DNA of 64,000 nucleotides from Bagarius yarrelli (lineage: Eukaryota; Chordata; Actinopteri; Siluriformes; Sisoridae), in contig VCAZ01000003.1 in assembly GCA_005784505.1 (NCBI GenBank), positions 11,492,305-11,556,304 on the forward strand. Reading direction: 5' to 3'. A program made the translations under genes and the position numbers. Of the stretch, positions 52,787 to 64,000 are shown piece after piece. The notes below the pieces were generated by a model. The model was not told the DNA's origin and ran no database searches. It was given only the letters and a program-made list of their open reading frames with translations. The first letter of the stretch is position 1. Every line of letters starts with the position of its first letter.

Positions 52787-54959
52787 TGAGTTCCTTAAAG
52801 CAGGGCAAGTGGGTTCGTAATTGGGCAGCATCAGAGCTGCATGAAGGAGGCCTGTAGTGTGTCATGTTTAAGCTGATCTCATTGCTCTTGTATGCGCTTA
52901 TGTAGGGTAGCGCTCACAGATGTGCTATTAACACAGTCCTTAGTGTTATGGCCAAAAGTGCCGGCCAAAGAATGCTTTAATTGCACCAGAAGGTCTGAGC
53001 ATGTGTCTCTATATAGCCACTATTGCACAGGTCTTATAGGTGCTTCTTAGTTTGCTGGCTTTTTCTTCCTTTTATTGCTTTAATACTGTAATTTTTGATA
53101 ACGCTTTGATTTTGTCATGAGCAGTCCTTGGAGGATTTCAGGGAAAAGGGAAGGGTTTGCCTGCCAATAGGTAACGTTTATTCTTCCCATCACATAAAAG
53201 GAGTGTTATAAATTATTTCATTTAAGCAAAACTTCAGCATTAATATTAACAACTGGAAAATTCCCACCAAAACATCTTAATCAATAACATTAATTATATT
53301 ATGTTAAAAGGTATTACTGTAATAAGTTAATATTTTATCTGGAGGCTAGCCTAAGGAAAAATATGAGAACGGTCTGGCAATTAGTGTATTGTGTTGTAGA
53401 ACTGGTTAGTGAGAAACTTGAAATGAAAGTATCCATTTCATTTTAAAAGTAAGAACATTTCGACAGTAGAGAATAGTTACATTCATAAACCTTTTTACAG
53501 ATTAACCACCTATTGTTTTGTTTGTAAAAAGACTTAGCAGTACATATGTTTGGACAACGCAGCATTTAAACATAAGCAGTTAGTTAACAGCTGCAATCCA
53601 CTCCTTTTTCCCTATTTATTTTTAGCACTATCAAAATACCCACTTTGTAAACAATTACATAAAAACCCATTATTAATGATTGACATGTGAAAAACTAGAT
53701 TTACTCAAATAACCCTAAAGAGACTTTCTATTCAGAGCACTACAGTGTGGAGAAAAAAATGAAAGGAAATTTTCCTAAATCATATCTCTAGTTCCAATAG
53801 CCAACAAGTTTTCCATAACAAGTTGCTAAACTCCTCCTGACCCCTGTTTATGTGCTTGGTTGTAAAGCGTTTCACACTGAAGCGTAATCACATCTTTCTG
53901 ACATGAATAAACACCTATAATCTCAACCTTTTAGATGTCTGTAAACACACCAAATAGCAAATGCTACAAATTTAGGCTTGAGGCTTCCAAATGCAAACAT
54001 CTGTTGTTTTTTTTAACCATAAATATGAAACCAGCCATTTTCTATGTAAGCAATCCTAGTGTCCATAAGGAAACACTTCTAGCTGTAACTTCAAGGTAGT
54101 GTTTTAAATAACAACAAGAAAGTTCTTGTGAGTTAAATTTGAATAAGTACTTCTTAGTGGGTAATTAGCAATGGTTATTTTGAGAATGCTGAAAATAATA
54201 AGGGACTTTCGTGACTTGTGACATGTGAAGTCATTTTTACGCTGCAGCTACTAGCTAGGTTTTCAATTATTTTTCAACATCAAACTATTAAAAAAAATCT
54301 TCATGTAATTTACAAGAGTAACCAACACAACTGTGTAAGAATTACAGCTTTACTCCAACTAAAGACTGCAAAGCATGCATAGCTGTATTCAGCTAGTGCT
54401 GGGAGTCTCCCAACTACAATTACTTCGTTTACATGTGGCAGTATAAGACGGAAATTGCTCCTGAAGGATATGGCTTTGTTTTTGTGCATAAGCCTCGTGT
54501 TTACCCGGGTATTTAGATGAAACTCGATGCCATGCCACGCATCAGCAAGTGTCTGAGATAACCTTTCAAAGGACTCATTTCCAGACACACATAAGCACGC
54601 GCCAATTTAATCTACCAGCCGTAAGACAGTTTCTGTGACAAAACAAAAAGAAAAAAGCAGCCTGGTTCATATTAACAAATATTTAAATTTCCAATAAATC
54701 TGTCTTTAAAATGACGTCTTAATCAAAATGTATAAATTCATAGACCACTAAAACATACCAATGATCCGCTGGTTTTAATCATTTGTAATTGGGGCAAAAT
54801 CTATGGTAAGGGTAATACAAATGCAACTCACTATTTAAACTTTTGCATTTGCCTTTCAATTTACAAGGCCAGCCTTTGTGTGTTTTTTAATATGTAATGC
54901 TTGAAGTCAATAGCTTGGCTTTGCCCAGTGTGTGCATTCTATCTCTAAATGATTAGGAC

Positions 54960-55200
54960 TTTCTCTCCGCCCCTTGACACTATGCCCTTTGAACCCACAG
55001 GGTCAAGCGGCTGCGAGCTTCCTGACCCCCAGTACTTCCTCTGAATATTAAAAGGCTAGTTATGTCGTCAAGAGCCCTGATATAGAACACGGCCTCATTT
55101 TCAAAGATGCCCAATCAGTGCAAACAGCCCAGGATAGTTTTGCCTTTTATGTGGGCTATTGAGAGTTGCCATGATGGCACACAGAGAAAGTGTAGGGAAT
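54960..55200. promoter_or_regulatory. Candidate conserved non-coding element 1
   Basis: A high-complexity island of balanced composition without long homopolymers ('ggtcaagcggctgcgagcttcctgacc', 'gcccaatcagtgcaaacagccc', 'cttttatgtgggctattgag') in an AT-rich desert. No long reading frame. Its position downstream of phf2 fits a developmental enhancer, but conservation cannot be tested here. Confidence 0.35.
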
Positions 55201-55529
55201 TTACAAAATTATATGGTCACATGCCTACAGGCTGTATTGCTTTAACCTAAATCCTTCTAACTTGCTTGTGCCCTCAATAAATTTGGGTTTATGTTAGAGA
55301 CATATGTGGTGTCCTTATAATAAGTATGATATCAAGCAGACCAACACAACTGACAACAGCTATTACATCCATAAATTTGGGGGGTTTAAAATCAGAATGT
55401 TGAAAAAAAAACAAAACGTATTTTCGCCTACTTTACACAGATTTCACTTAAACACTTAATTGAAATAATTAGAAGCTCTTTAAATGACATTCTGCAACAC
55501 AAGTATTTTAAAGGTCTGGTCGGGACCTC

Positions 55530-56065
55530 ATGTTTGTCTGCTTTTATCTAGCCAAGGTGGAGATCATTCTCTCTACTTCATCTGCATAAAATTGGACAAC
55601 TAACTTTAAAATGATAGAGCTATAGCAACCATTGAAAATGTATGTCATATTATCTTCATTTATTTATTTTCTCATTGCAAAATGAACAAATCGAGTAACC
55701 CCTTCATACTGATGCATATTAAAATGAGTTCTCTGTATCTCTCTGTATCTCCACAACCCGAAACATGTAGCAGGTGCAAGGTGCTCACTCGCCAAGCTCT
55801 GCTGCATAACCTTTGACCTCTTAAAGTGTAAATAATTGTGAAGCTCACTCTTTAATCTAAATTGCAGGCTAAGTAGATGCAGCAGCAGCCTAAGGCCTTT
55901 GTGTCTCCTCAGGTGAATTAACAGGCATAATAACACCCAACCTCCGGCCAAGTCATTGGTGCACAATGTCTCCATTATCATGTTCTGCTTTAGCGGTAAG
56001 ATGGTCATCGCTTCCTTTGGCAGGCGTCTCCTGCTTCTAATCGATGTTTGAGTTCAATTGGATTT
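55530..56065. promoter_or_regulatory. Candidate conserved non-coding element 2
   Basis: High-complexity island containing 'taacctttgacctctta' (a nuclear-receptor-like DR1 half-site arrangement) and TAAT-core homeodomain sites ('gtgaattaacagg'). The open frame on the minus strand (56008-55664) has no recognisable protein features. Regulatory role is inference. Confidence 0.35.
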
Positions 56066-56589
56066 TAAAGAGGCAAAACTTAACATTGCCATGGAAATAA
56101 ATTCAGTACTGTAGGTGTTTATATAAATCTGGTAATTTGGCTGTGGTAAAATTGGAGATTCGGGAATAAATTAAGAGATATGAACACACAGAATTGCTTT
56201 CATGTTTTGCACCAGCATTTGCTACAATTTAACACATTTAAGGATAGAAATATTTGTTGGTAAGTTAAGGGTAGTGTAGATGGATATGTAACGGAAACCT
56301 TTTTTAAATATACTTTTCTGTAAAGTTTTACATTTTATAAATTTTTCTGTGTGTTTTTATCAAACCTAGTAAAGCGCATTGTCTATTGACCATATTTAAA
56401 GTGGGGAAATTCAACATTATACTCACAAAACAGGTCAAAGTTTGTATATATTGTTTGGACTGAAGCCTTTTAATTAACAGTTAACTTTTACAGCTAAATA
56501 ATAAGCATTATATTTTTAGACACTTTAAGCATGGGGGGGGCGGTAGGGGGTTTAACACATAAATAGTTGTTAAAATGTAATGAAAATGT

Positions 56590-57500
56590 TATGGAATTAA
56601 ACTGTCTGAATGGCTACGTTTTGTCTCAAGCGTCATTATGAAATTACGCATATGGATGTCTTGCGGAGTAAAGCCTCCAGCTTTTTTAAACGTGAGTTAT
56701 GCATTTATTCAATTTTGCGTAAGATTAAATGGCTAAGCACTTTATTACAACATATTTATTTTAATCTGTTTTATTTTGCACGTCATTGGCGGTAGCGAAA
56801 CGTGCAATTTTAGCGCACCGGTACAGTCCTTACACACGGATTTGTTTAGCGTTAATTAAACGCACAGGTGTGTGTAGCCGGTTTGACCGGGTTCTCTACG
56901 CACTGTGATTTTAAGCGACTCTCGATGGCAACTGAGATTCGCTCCATTTCTTCTTTATACGATTAAAAGACAGCCTTTTATTTCAACTTCTAAAGGACTT
57001 GTGGACCATATGTCAGGTGGAGACTAGCATAATTTTGTATCCATGTCCTGCAGAAGGTGTATTATGGAAAAGATCTAGATGAAAAGATATCGTTTAGACT
57101 CATCAGAGCGCTGCGGCTGAGTCGCTTCACCGGATCCAAGTGGCAATTCTGAATTGTAGGTTGCAAAGCGCAGCGCAATTACACTGCGTTCCTTCATTTG
57201 TTAGGGAAACAGTTCTAACCATGCATGGGTTACGGATTACCATCTGCACTGCCAAGCGTGAATGGGTGGCAATTTCGTGTGCTCTGGGTAAATAAACACA
57301 TCTAAACGGAGTAATAATGATCCTCAGCGCTTATGTCTTTATGTTGGGTAGCTATACAGAGAACGGAATTCACATGCAATCCCTCAGATCTAAGAATAGC
57401 GTATGTGGCAGCTGAAATAAATGAGCTGTCAGGACAGGAGACACAATCCGAGGCGATTCGTTAAACTTCCAGCCCATAGAAATAATCCAGAGCAAAATTT
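56590..57500. promoter_or_regulatory. Candidate conserved non-coding element 3, relatively CpG-rich
   Basis: CpG is clearly more frequent than around it (ggcggtagcgaaacgtgc, agcgcaccggt, gctgcggctgagtcgcttcaccgg, ggttgcaaagcgcagcgc). It has no coherent reading frame, so it could be an enhancer or a distal promoter. No transcript can be defined from the sequence. Confidence 0.35.
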
Positions 57501-58809
57501 AAATGAAATAAAGAAAATTAAGTAGCTATTTCGTCGCGATAAAATGTGCAAACAATGTTCATTCATCTCATATATATTTATCACAAACATTTAGGTTTAC
57601 ATTACACGGTTTAGCAATAACCAAAGCTTTTGCGTAAACTGCGTAAAACGTACTGTTCTACTTAGTAATAGTGTCTTTATCAAAACAATTAAAGCAAAAG
57701 TAACAGTGAGATACGTCACTATTCGGTTTTTGTCTTGTTATGGAAAACCTACCAGAGAAAAAGATCCCATATGAATTAACTTCTCCTCCATATACTAATC
57801 ATCCTCTCTAATACAAAATACAAACAATCCACCCCCCACTATAAGGCTATAGTTATTAATAATCCATATTACTTTAGTGTACATAATTTTAAAAGGCTGC
57901 ATGTCCAAAATCCCTTAAAGGTCACCAGCAGAGGGAGATATTAGGATTTAAACAACCAAAGCTTTATTTTTAAAGCATTATTCTAATCATTTTATTTAGT
58001 GAACCCAATAAATAAGGTAGAGTTATTTGTTTTTCTATTAGGTCAACTATAGTTAAACAAGTAGCATATTAGCTGAGGTCTTAATTATTTAAAGAGTTTT
58101 TAGAACTGACATGATCTCCCAATTTGTATGCAGTCTGTTAAAAACATGTTACAGTGTAAACATGAGTAAATTGAAAAGTTAAAATCTGATTAAATACAGA
58201 AATGAAAAATACAAACCGAATGTCTGCTAGACCATTAATCTTCTATCAGTAACTTGGCCTAAAAGCCTTGAGCACAAAAAATTCTGCTTTATACCCGAAA
58301 TGATACTTTTGCTACGAGTATAATGACATTTCTCACCCGTGATGTCTGCATGAGTGATGTTTCTCAAATAAGAGCATTAATTTCTAAATGTTTTATTTAG
58401 TAAGCTGAAAAATGCATCTCCAACTGAAGAATATAGTTGATAATCATAGGGAAACTGTTTGGAACCTCATAGCTTCGTTCACTGTCTCATCTCTCAATCA
58501 CTTCTGTAGTAGACCATGTTAAAGAAAGTGTTAAAAACATGTGGATGGCTTTAGAACTTTATTTATAAGCAGATCTACCTGTGATCCAAAATGTACAAAA
58601 AAATATGAGACAGATTACATGTCCTCTGCCCTTTGGAGTAAAAAGTATCCAAAATAACACTATAATACTACAACAGATTCTGGTACACAGACCTTGTATG
58701 CACTCAGATAAAATCATGCAGTAAATAGTGTGCACTCTATTATCTGAGTTCCTGTGTGCTGGATGGTTTCTAGAGCACCCTCTTCTTTTACTTGCGTACT
58801 CCATTTTGG

Positions 58810-58997
58810 AATTGGTAGCACAATGGTTAGGTGCTGGACTGATAATTGGGGATCGCGGTTCGATTCCCAGCCCCAGCAAGCTGCCACTGCTGGACCCATG
58901 CGCAAGGCCCTTAACCCCCAATTGCCCTGATGTATAAAAGAGATAAATGTAAGTCACTGAAAAAGGGCGTCTGCCAAATGCCGTAAATGTAAATGTT
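58810..58997 (+). repeat. tRNA-derived SINE (family A), copy 4
   Basis: Head 'ttggtagcacaatggttaggtgctggactgat', B box 'gcggttcgattccc', body 'gccactgctggacccatgcgcaaggcccttaacccccaattgcc', tail 'gggcgtctgccaaatgccgtaaatgtaaatg'. The best-preserved tail in the window. Confidence 0.85.
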
Positions 58998-59504
58998 ATG
59001 TTCTACTGGTGTACATTAAGTTCCAGATCTATAAGATGCAGGTGAACCCTACAGACATATAGTACTCTCGACAGCTGCAAAGATGAATGTCTTTAATAAC
59101 AACTTACCTTAGCTTAACAAAAACAATCAATCCACAAGGAGATAAGTTGGCACTCACCACAAGCAATTTAATTATAAATATTGATATACACAATATATAG
59201 ATGTAGTTAAATATTTGCTCATGATTACAATAAATTTAGTGCTTGCAGTTATTAAATGCAGAAATTCACTATAAAACTATTAAACTTTTTAGATTTTTAA
59301 AAAAAAGTTTACTTAATTCCTGTCTTCAAAATATTACTTCAATATTTCATTTTTAGTTGGCCCAATCTTCAATCCAACTTTAAAAAGATTATGAATTTGT
59401 CCAGTTATTAGCCATTCAGAACATTAAAAAAACTCTTCGTTTAACATTTAAAAAAAAACATACTTGTGCTTATATATCTATTTCCTCAACCCCACCCCCA
59501 AAAA

Positions 59505-59710
59505 TGTAATGTAATGTAAAGGCCTTTATTGGTCACATATATTTTGTTTCTTTGCATATCCAATTTTAATAAGTTGGGGTCAAAGCGCAGGGTCAACTAT
59601 GACACAGCAACCCTGGAGCAGGAAGGGTTAAGGGTCTTGCTTAAGGACCTAACCACTGTTGGGTCCTTAAGCAAGACCCTTAACCCTTCTTACTCCACCT
59701 GGGACATCTG
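59505..59710 (-). repeat. SINE (family B) fragment with foldback
   Basis: 'aaaggcctttattggtcacatatat', 'agttggggtcaaagcgcagggtcaactatgacacagcaaccctggagcaggaagggttaa' is the minus-strand form of the 8452 element. It then folds back on itself as a perfect inverted repeat, listed separately. Confidence 0.75.
59622..59689. repeat. Perfect 28-bp inverted repeat, 12-base loop
   Basis: Arm 59622-59649 (gaagggttaagggtcttgc...) is the exact reverse complement of 59662-59689. The loop is 'taaccactgttg'. It lies inside the SINE fragment. Confidence 0.95.
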
Positions 59711-60049
59711 TTTGCCCACTCTTTCATTGTTGGCAAGAACCGAGCCTAAGTAAATAGAACAAAGCATGATGGAATCCAACATACTGTATACAAATTACTA
59801 ATTTGTTAAACATTCAAGAAAACAAGCTAAAATTGTGTGACATCCTTGCTGCTTCAGTAGATATGCTTTCTTTAAAGGGACGGCTATAATAATTACTATG
59901 TGGTACTATATTATGTGTGAAAATGTTGTAACCCAGAAATGTTAAAAGTAAAAGTGTACTTTAAAGGTACTCATTAATGGATTTCCTCATCTGCCCAAAC
60001 ATACAACCAGAGACCTTGTTTCCTTTGGTGGCAGTGGGGCAATAAGCAA

Positions 60050-60310
60050 ATGTCAGATAACAACTGATTTGCTACTAAGTAGAAGCTTTACAATAAACCA
60101 AGCATTAGTCTCTGTGTGGGATATGTGTGTGTATGTGTGTGTTGCATAGAGTTTGCCAAGCACTTCTAATTCAGTTGAATTACATTCATGTTTGCACAAC
60201 TGCCACATTCTCAGCTGTGATAATAGCACGGGGCCATGCAGGGCCTTCAGCAGCCTGCACAGTGTCCACACCAGCCAGCACCCAGCCTTGTGTGTGCATG
60301 TGCATGTTTC
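60050..60310. promoter_or_regulatory. Candidate conserved non-coding element 4
   Basis: Dense non-repetitive text ('tttgccaagcacttctaattcagttgaatt', 'cacattctcagctgtgataatagcacggggcc') with TAAT-type homeodomain cores, ending in a GT tract (60300-60370). Short frames here show no protein family. Confidence 0.3.
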
Positions 60311-61150
60311 TGTGTGTGTGTGCACGACTATGCATGTGAGTCCAAGTTTAAGCAGGCTTGTGTGTGTGTGAATGTGGGCATGTATTTCTTTTTTGCACCA
60401 AAAAAGGCAAAAACTGACTTCTGGGTTTTAATTTCCAGAGAGTGTGTTTTATTTCTGCTTTTTTTGGTTTCAAACTGTGGAAAAAATCCCAGACAAATTA
60501 AAATTAATTGAAATATGCACAACTATTTAAGCTATTGTCATTGTGTTACGGTTTCATTGAGCTTTGGGAACGACTGATAATGTGTCCAGGGAGTAGCGAT
60601 TTTAAAAGCTAAGCCAGTGTAACCGGTGTGACAAATTACACTAAATAACAGGTGAGGAGAAGATTAAGCGCCCTGGAGAATGTAAAATTAAAGGGAATTA
60701 GACCGTTAAGCTAGCTTCACATGATACAACGTTTGGCACTGACAAAAATCAGAGCTTACCTATTTGGTTAAGTATCTTAGTTAAAAGATTCATCAGTAAT
60801 TTTCATTAGTCAATATTATTAGACAATCTTTATCATATTACAAAAAATGGAAGGCAAATAAGTGCACAGTCTTCTAGAGGATTTTACTAGCAGTTGATTA
60901 AGATTGTCTTGCAACAATAGTAATGTCATTAGACCGATTCAATTTTACATTGTGTAACAATTCTTGAACCACTCTATAAAGATGCCACGTTGACCATGGT
61001 GGAATAAAAAATACAGCAAGGTTAATAAATAATAATAAAATCTCCCAGAACTCTTGGTAACTTGTTACCTGTTGATCTCTAGACATGCATGTGTATATTT
61101 ACAGTTTAGCTTCTTTTTAGAATGGTGTATGATAATAAACTTAAAAATAG

Positions 61151-61182
61151 ATCCTGCAGCTCTTAAAATAGAGCTGCAGGAT
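61151..61182. repeat. Perfect 13-bp inverted repeat, 6-base loop
   Basis: 'atcctgcagctct' (61151-61163), loop 'taaaat', 'agagctgcaggat' (61170-61182). No gene ends nearby to make it a terminator. Confidence 0.9.
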
Positions 61183-61319
61183 ATTGGAAATAAAAGAAAT
61201 TGCAGTATTTATTTTTATGCCAAATATACAATACTGCAAAAAATTCACCAAATATTTAAATAACTCTATTTAAAAAATGAACGATGTGAATGTTTTTTGT
61301 AACAGAGTGGATCTACATC

Positions 61320-61650
61320 ATATATAAATACAATAGAACAAAAATGTACATGAAATAAACTGTGCTTTATGTTTTTCTGGAGATACAGAAATTTAATATT
61401 TCACTGTAAAATCACACTGCATAGTCTTCACCAATCTAAATGATGTACAACTAATGATGTAAACTAATTTCTTGCACCTAAATGCTTTCTCTCTTTTTTA
61501 GACTTTGCAATTAATCCACAAATCATGTGTTCTGAACTGTGGTGCAGTCAGATATAATCCTTGCTCGCCATTGTATGTCCTGTAATGTGACTATTGCAGA
61601 TACACACATTGTGATGTCGATGCTGAAACGATATATTTTGAAGCCCTACT
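61320..61650. repeat. Unnamed dispersed repeat, copy 2
   Basis: Ordered shared blocks with 28446-28830 in the same orientation. It ends 'gatgctgaaacgatatattttgaagcccta'. Class unknown and non-coding. Confidence 0.7.
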
Positions 61651-62539
61651 ATAAATGGTATTTTACATAGAGATAAAGGTTTGCTTGTAATTTGTACATA
61701 TGCAAATACTATCTGCGATTTTTATAATTTATCTACAATAGCATTAATTTAAATATAAATTGAATAATTTATTAATCACTATATTATATAATCATATGTT
61801 CCTAAAAATATTTTATTTTGAATTTGAATTAAAACAAACTTTTGCCACTTTTAACTCTGCACAAGGTCATTTATTTTGAGGTTTCTTAACAGGTGTGTTT
61901 AAATCAATGCAATGTGCACATCTGTTTGTGTGTGTCCAATGTCAGTCTTTGCCAGTACTAAGCCATGCAATTGGAGACTGTTTGTAAATAGTCTGTCCTT
62001 TCTCAAAAGTGCCCAAGAGATTTGTCCCAGGAAGTCAAATTACAGCGAAACTACCTAATTTGGATTGGAGTTTGTAGTTCTATGCTTGAATGATCTTAAT
62101 TGCTGCAGGACCCAGTTTTTATTTCACTATCTCTAAGCATAGCACTCCGACAACAACTGCAGGCACTGTGGAGCTGTCGCGCTTGTTTCCTGAAGGTATT
62201 AGAATACAACATTTGAAAAGTAAAATGTCCCAGATTTGTCATTTTAAAGTTTTATTGGTTTTGATTTTGGTTAGAATACTATAACAGGAACAAATGTTTG
62301 CCAATAAGATGTCTATTGAAGGAAAAAAATTGATTTGCCATTTTAATGCTCAATATCAACGATTTAGTGCTTTTGCAAAGAGAAATAAAATATAACTCCA
62401 AATATTAACTATTATCAACTTAAGTAAGTTGCTGTATACTGTATTGAATAGAATGTTGGCTTACTTTGTAAAAATAAAAGCATATTCGATTGATTTGATC
62501 CTTTGAGCAGCTGCTTTTTTGTGTTTCTAAGTGCTTAAT

Positions 62540-62900
62540 GACTGTTGGGCATGTTCTGTCCAATTAGCTCTGTCAAAACTGTCTGCGTGAGAAAACTGCA
62601 CTTGATGACAACTCAGTTTCAGTGCTTTATCCGGGTTTCAGTGACATTTACATTAGTTCTTTTCATGCCTAGCTCTCAGTCATGACATGCTGTAATGGAG
62701 TGATCTTTCAGAGAGGTGTTGGCCATTATGACATTAGCTGAACCAGTCCACTCTAAAACAGATGCAGGATCATAGATCTGTCAGCAGGGATGTTATCTGT
62801 TCACTTCCACCAGCCTATCGACAGCTGCTGTCACCTGCTCATTTTAAAGCGCTCCACCTGCATGTGTGTGCTGTACATGCTGTCCACACCAGCTTATACA
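62540..62900. promoter_or_regulatory. Candidate conserved non-coding element 5
   Basis: Balanced, non-repetitive stretch with several E-box and 'cacctg' motifs ('gctgctgtcacctgctcatttt', 'ctccacctgcatgtg') and 'atgacattagctga'. No coding frame of note. Regulatory reading is inference. Confidence 0.3.
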
Positions 62901-63124
62901 CCCTAAACATCCACATGCACTTAGCCATAAAAAATCCTACAGTATTATAATTGTTGATGTGCAAATAAATACTCTGTGTTAATAAATACTCTAGCATGTC
63001 TCGGGATTCTACTATCAATTTACTTTTTGTGCCCCTTAAATATTTGTCATTATTGTCTTTCTCTTCCTTGCACAAAAAACAGAGTGATATTTAATATGGC
63101 AAGTTAAAGATATAAAGGATAGTT

Positions 63125-63330
63125 AGTCTAAGCAGACCCCTCGACCACCCCGAGGGATAGCAGCAGAGTGTATTGCTGAATGTGATAAATTGTCTGCATA
63201 CTTGGACTCAAAGGTTGGCAAATTAACAGTTAATTAGTGGGTGATAAATAGCAGATCTGCACCAGACCCTCAACTGCTACAGCCTTGTGTTCTCCTCCCC
63301 ATCTCACTAAGGCAAGTGTTTATGTGCTGG
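63125..63330. promoter_or_regulatory. Candidate conserved non-coding element 6
   Basis: High-complexity island with homeodomain-type cores ('attaacagttaattagtggg') and 'ggacccctcgaccaccccgaggg'-like GC-rich text. No gene visible. Same caveat as the other islands. Confidence 0.3.
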
Positions 63331-63719
63331 TAACAAGTGTCAGAGCAGATTGTTATGTCTGTATTTTGTCACATGGTAAGATTGCTCTCAGATGTGCACC
63401 CCCCAAAAAACTTAATCACACACACACACTTTACAACCTTGAACATTGCTGGTATTGACCTCCTGCTATTCACATCTTGTAGACACACTTATCAACGGCC
63501 CTGACACAGATCTATTGGACCATGTCTTTTAGAGGTTTGCAGGTTTGGCAAATTTCCACATTAGTTTAGTTACAGAGAAAGAGTAAATATAAGTATGTGC
63601 TCAGTGGAACACATTTGTCAACACGTCTTAAGTTATGGAAGGGGTTTATGTCATAAATGTCTGTTATAGGATACTGTTGACAACTGGAGTAAACTGAAAC
63701 ATATTAACCTTCTATGGCA

Positions 63720-63790
63720 TCTGTGACTATATTCCTGTTATATTATACTATATTTATATTATATTATATATTATAATATATAATAAACAT
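63720..63790. repeat. AT-rich palindromic tract
   Basis: 'tattatactatatttatattatattatatattataatatataataa', low-complexity and self-complementary in parts. Confidence 0.7.
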
Positions 63791-64000
63791 TTTCATTAAG
63801 ATACTAAAGCCATGGCACATTCCATTCGAGCCCACCCATTTTTCAAATGATCATAAATGTTGGAACATTCAACTGACAGGTGTTTTTTGTTGTCCAGGTG
63901 CATCCTGTTACATTGAGTGTTTCAACAATTAATAGTCTAATAATAATAAAGTCTACTTTTTGTTTAAATTGTGGCTTTTACTTGTGAAGACTTTGTTAGG

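Larger units (their letters stand above)
50673..54950. other. Intergenic, no gene seen
   Basis: AT-rich sequence with microsatellites and the duplicated segment. No spliced gene, RNA gene or named transposon recognised. Confidence 0.6.

Noticed and set aside
55664..56008. 114-residue minus-strand frame in the downstream region
   Set aside because: No family, no splice or start context. Better read as part of a non-coding island.
58559..58957. 132-residue minus-strand frame
   Set aside because: Its middle is the reverse of the SINE at 58810-58997. The rest is arbitrary intergenic sequence.

Overview
This is a stretch of a vertebrate nuclear genome, most likely a ray-finned fish and plausibly a catfish. 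The coding sequence is split by long GT-AG introns. The non-coding DNA is AT-rich and full of TA, GA, GT and GACA microsatellites. It holds many decayed Tc1-like transposons and several tRNA-derived SINE copies of the type ending in 'gataagggcgtctgccaaatgcc', which I associate with catfish and related fishes. The species assignment is inference.

Layout. Bases 1-178 and 1593-1880 are the last two coding exons of fam120a (constitutive coactivator of PPAR-gamma-like protein 1), plus strand, followed by its 3' UTR to about 3.45 kb. A short repeat-bearing intergenic gap follows. A CpG-rich promoter then leads into phf2 (KDM7C, PHD finger plus JmjC domain), also plus strand. I could assemble phf2 end to end: 22 coding exons from the ATG at 5561 to the stop at 47089, about 1,070 residues, with a 3' UTR to roughly 48.4-49.3 kb. 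The fam120a-phf2 order and orientation match the mammalian locus. Bases 49.3-64 kb hold no recognisable gene: a hAT-like element, SINEs, and several high-complexity unique islands that are candidate conserved non-coding elements. Barx1 is the next gene in mammals, so these could be its regulatory DNA, but that is inference.

phf2 intron 1 (15 kb) carries a broken Tc1 transposon inserted in TA repeats and a relic of a Ty3/gypsy-type LTR element. Other introns hold a LINE 3' fragment, further Tc1 pieces, composite SINEs and unnamed dispersed repeats.

The most notable points are three. The JmjC iron-ligand set of this phf2 reads H249, E251, N321 rather than the H, D, Y I recall for human PHF2. 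The frame at the exon 16/17 junction works only with a downstream AG of a tandem acceptor, or if one base is missing from an A-run. A perfect 28-bp foldback sits in the downstream intergenic region. No undescribed multi-gene system was found.
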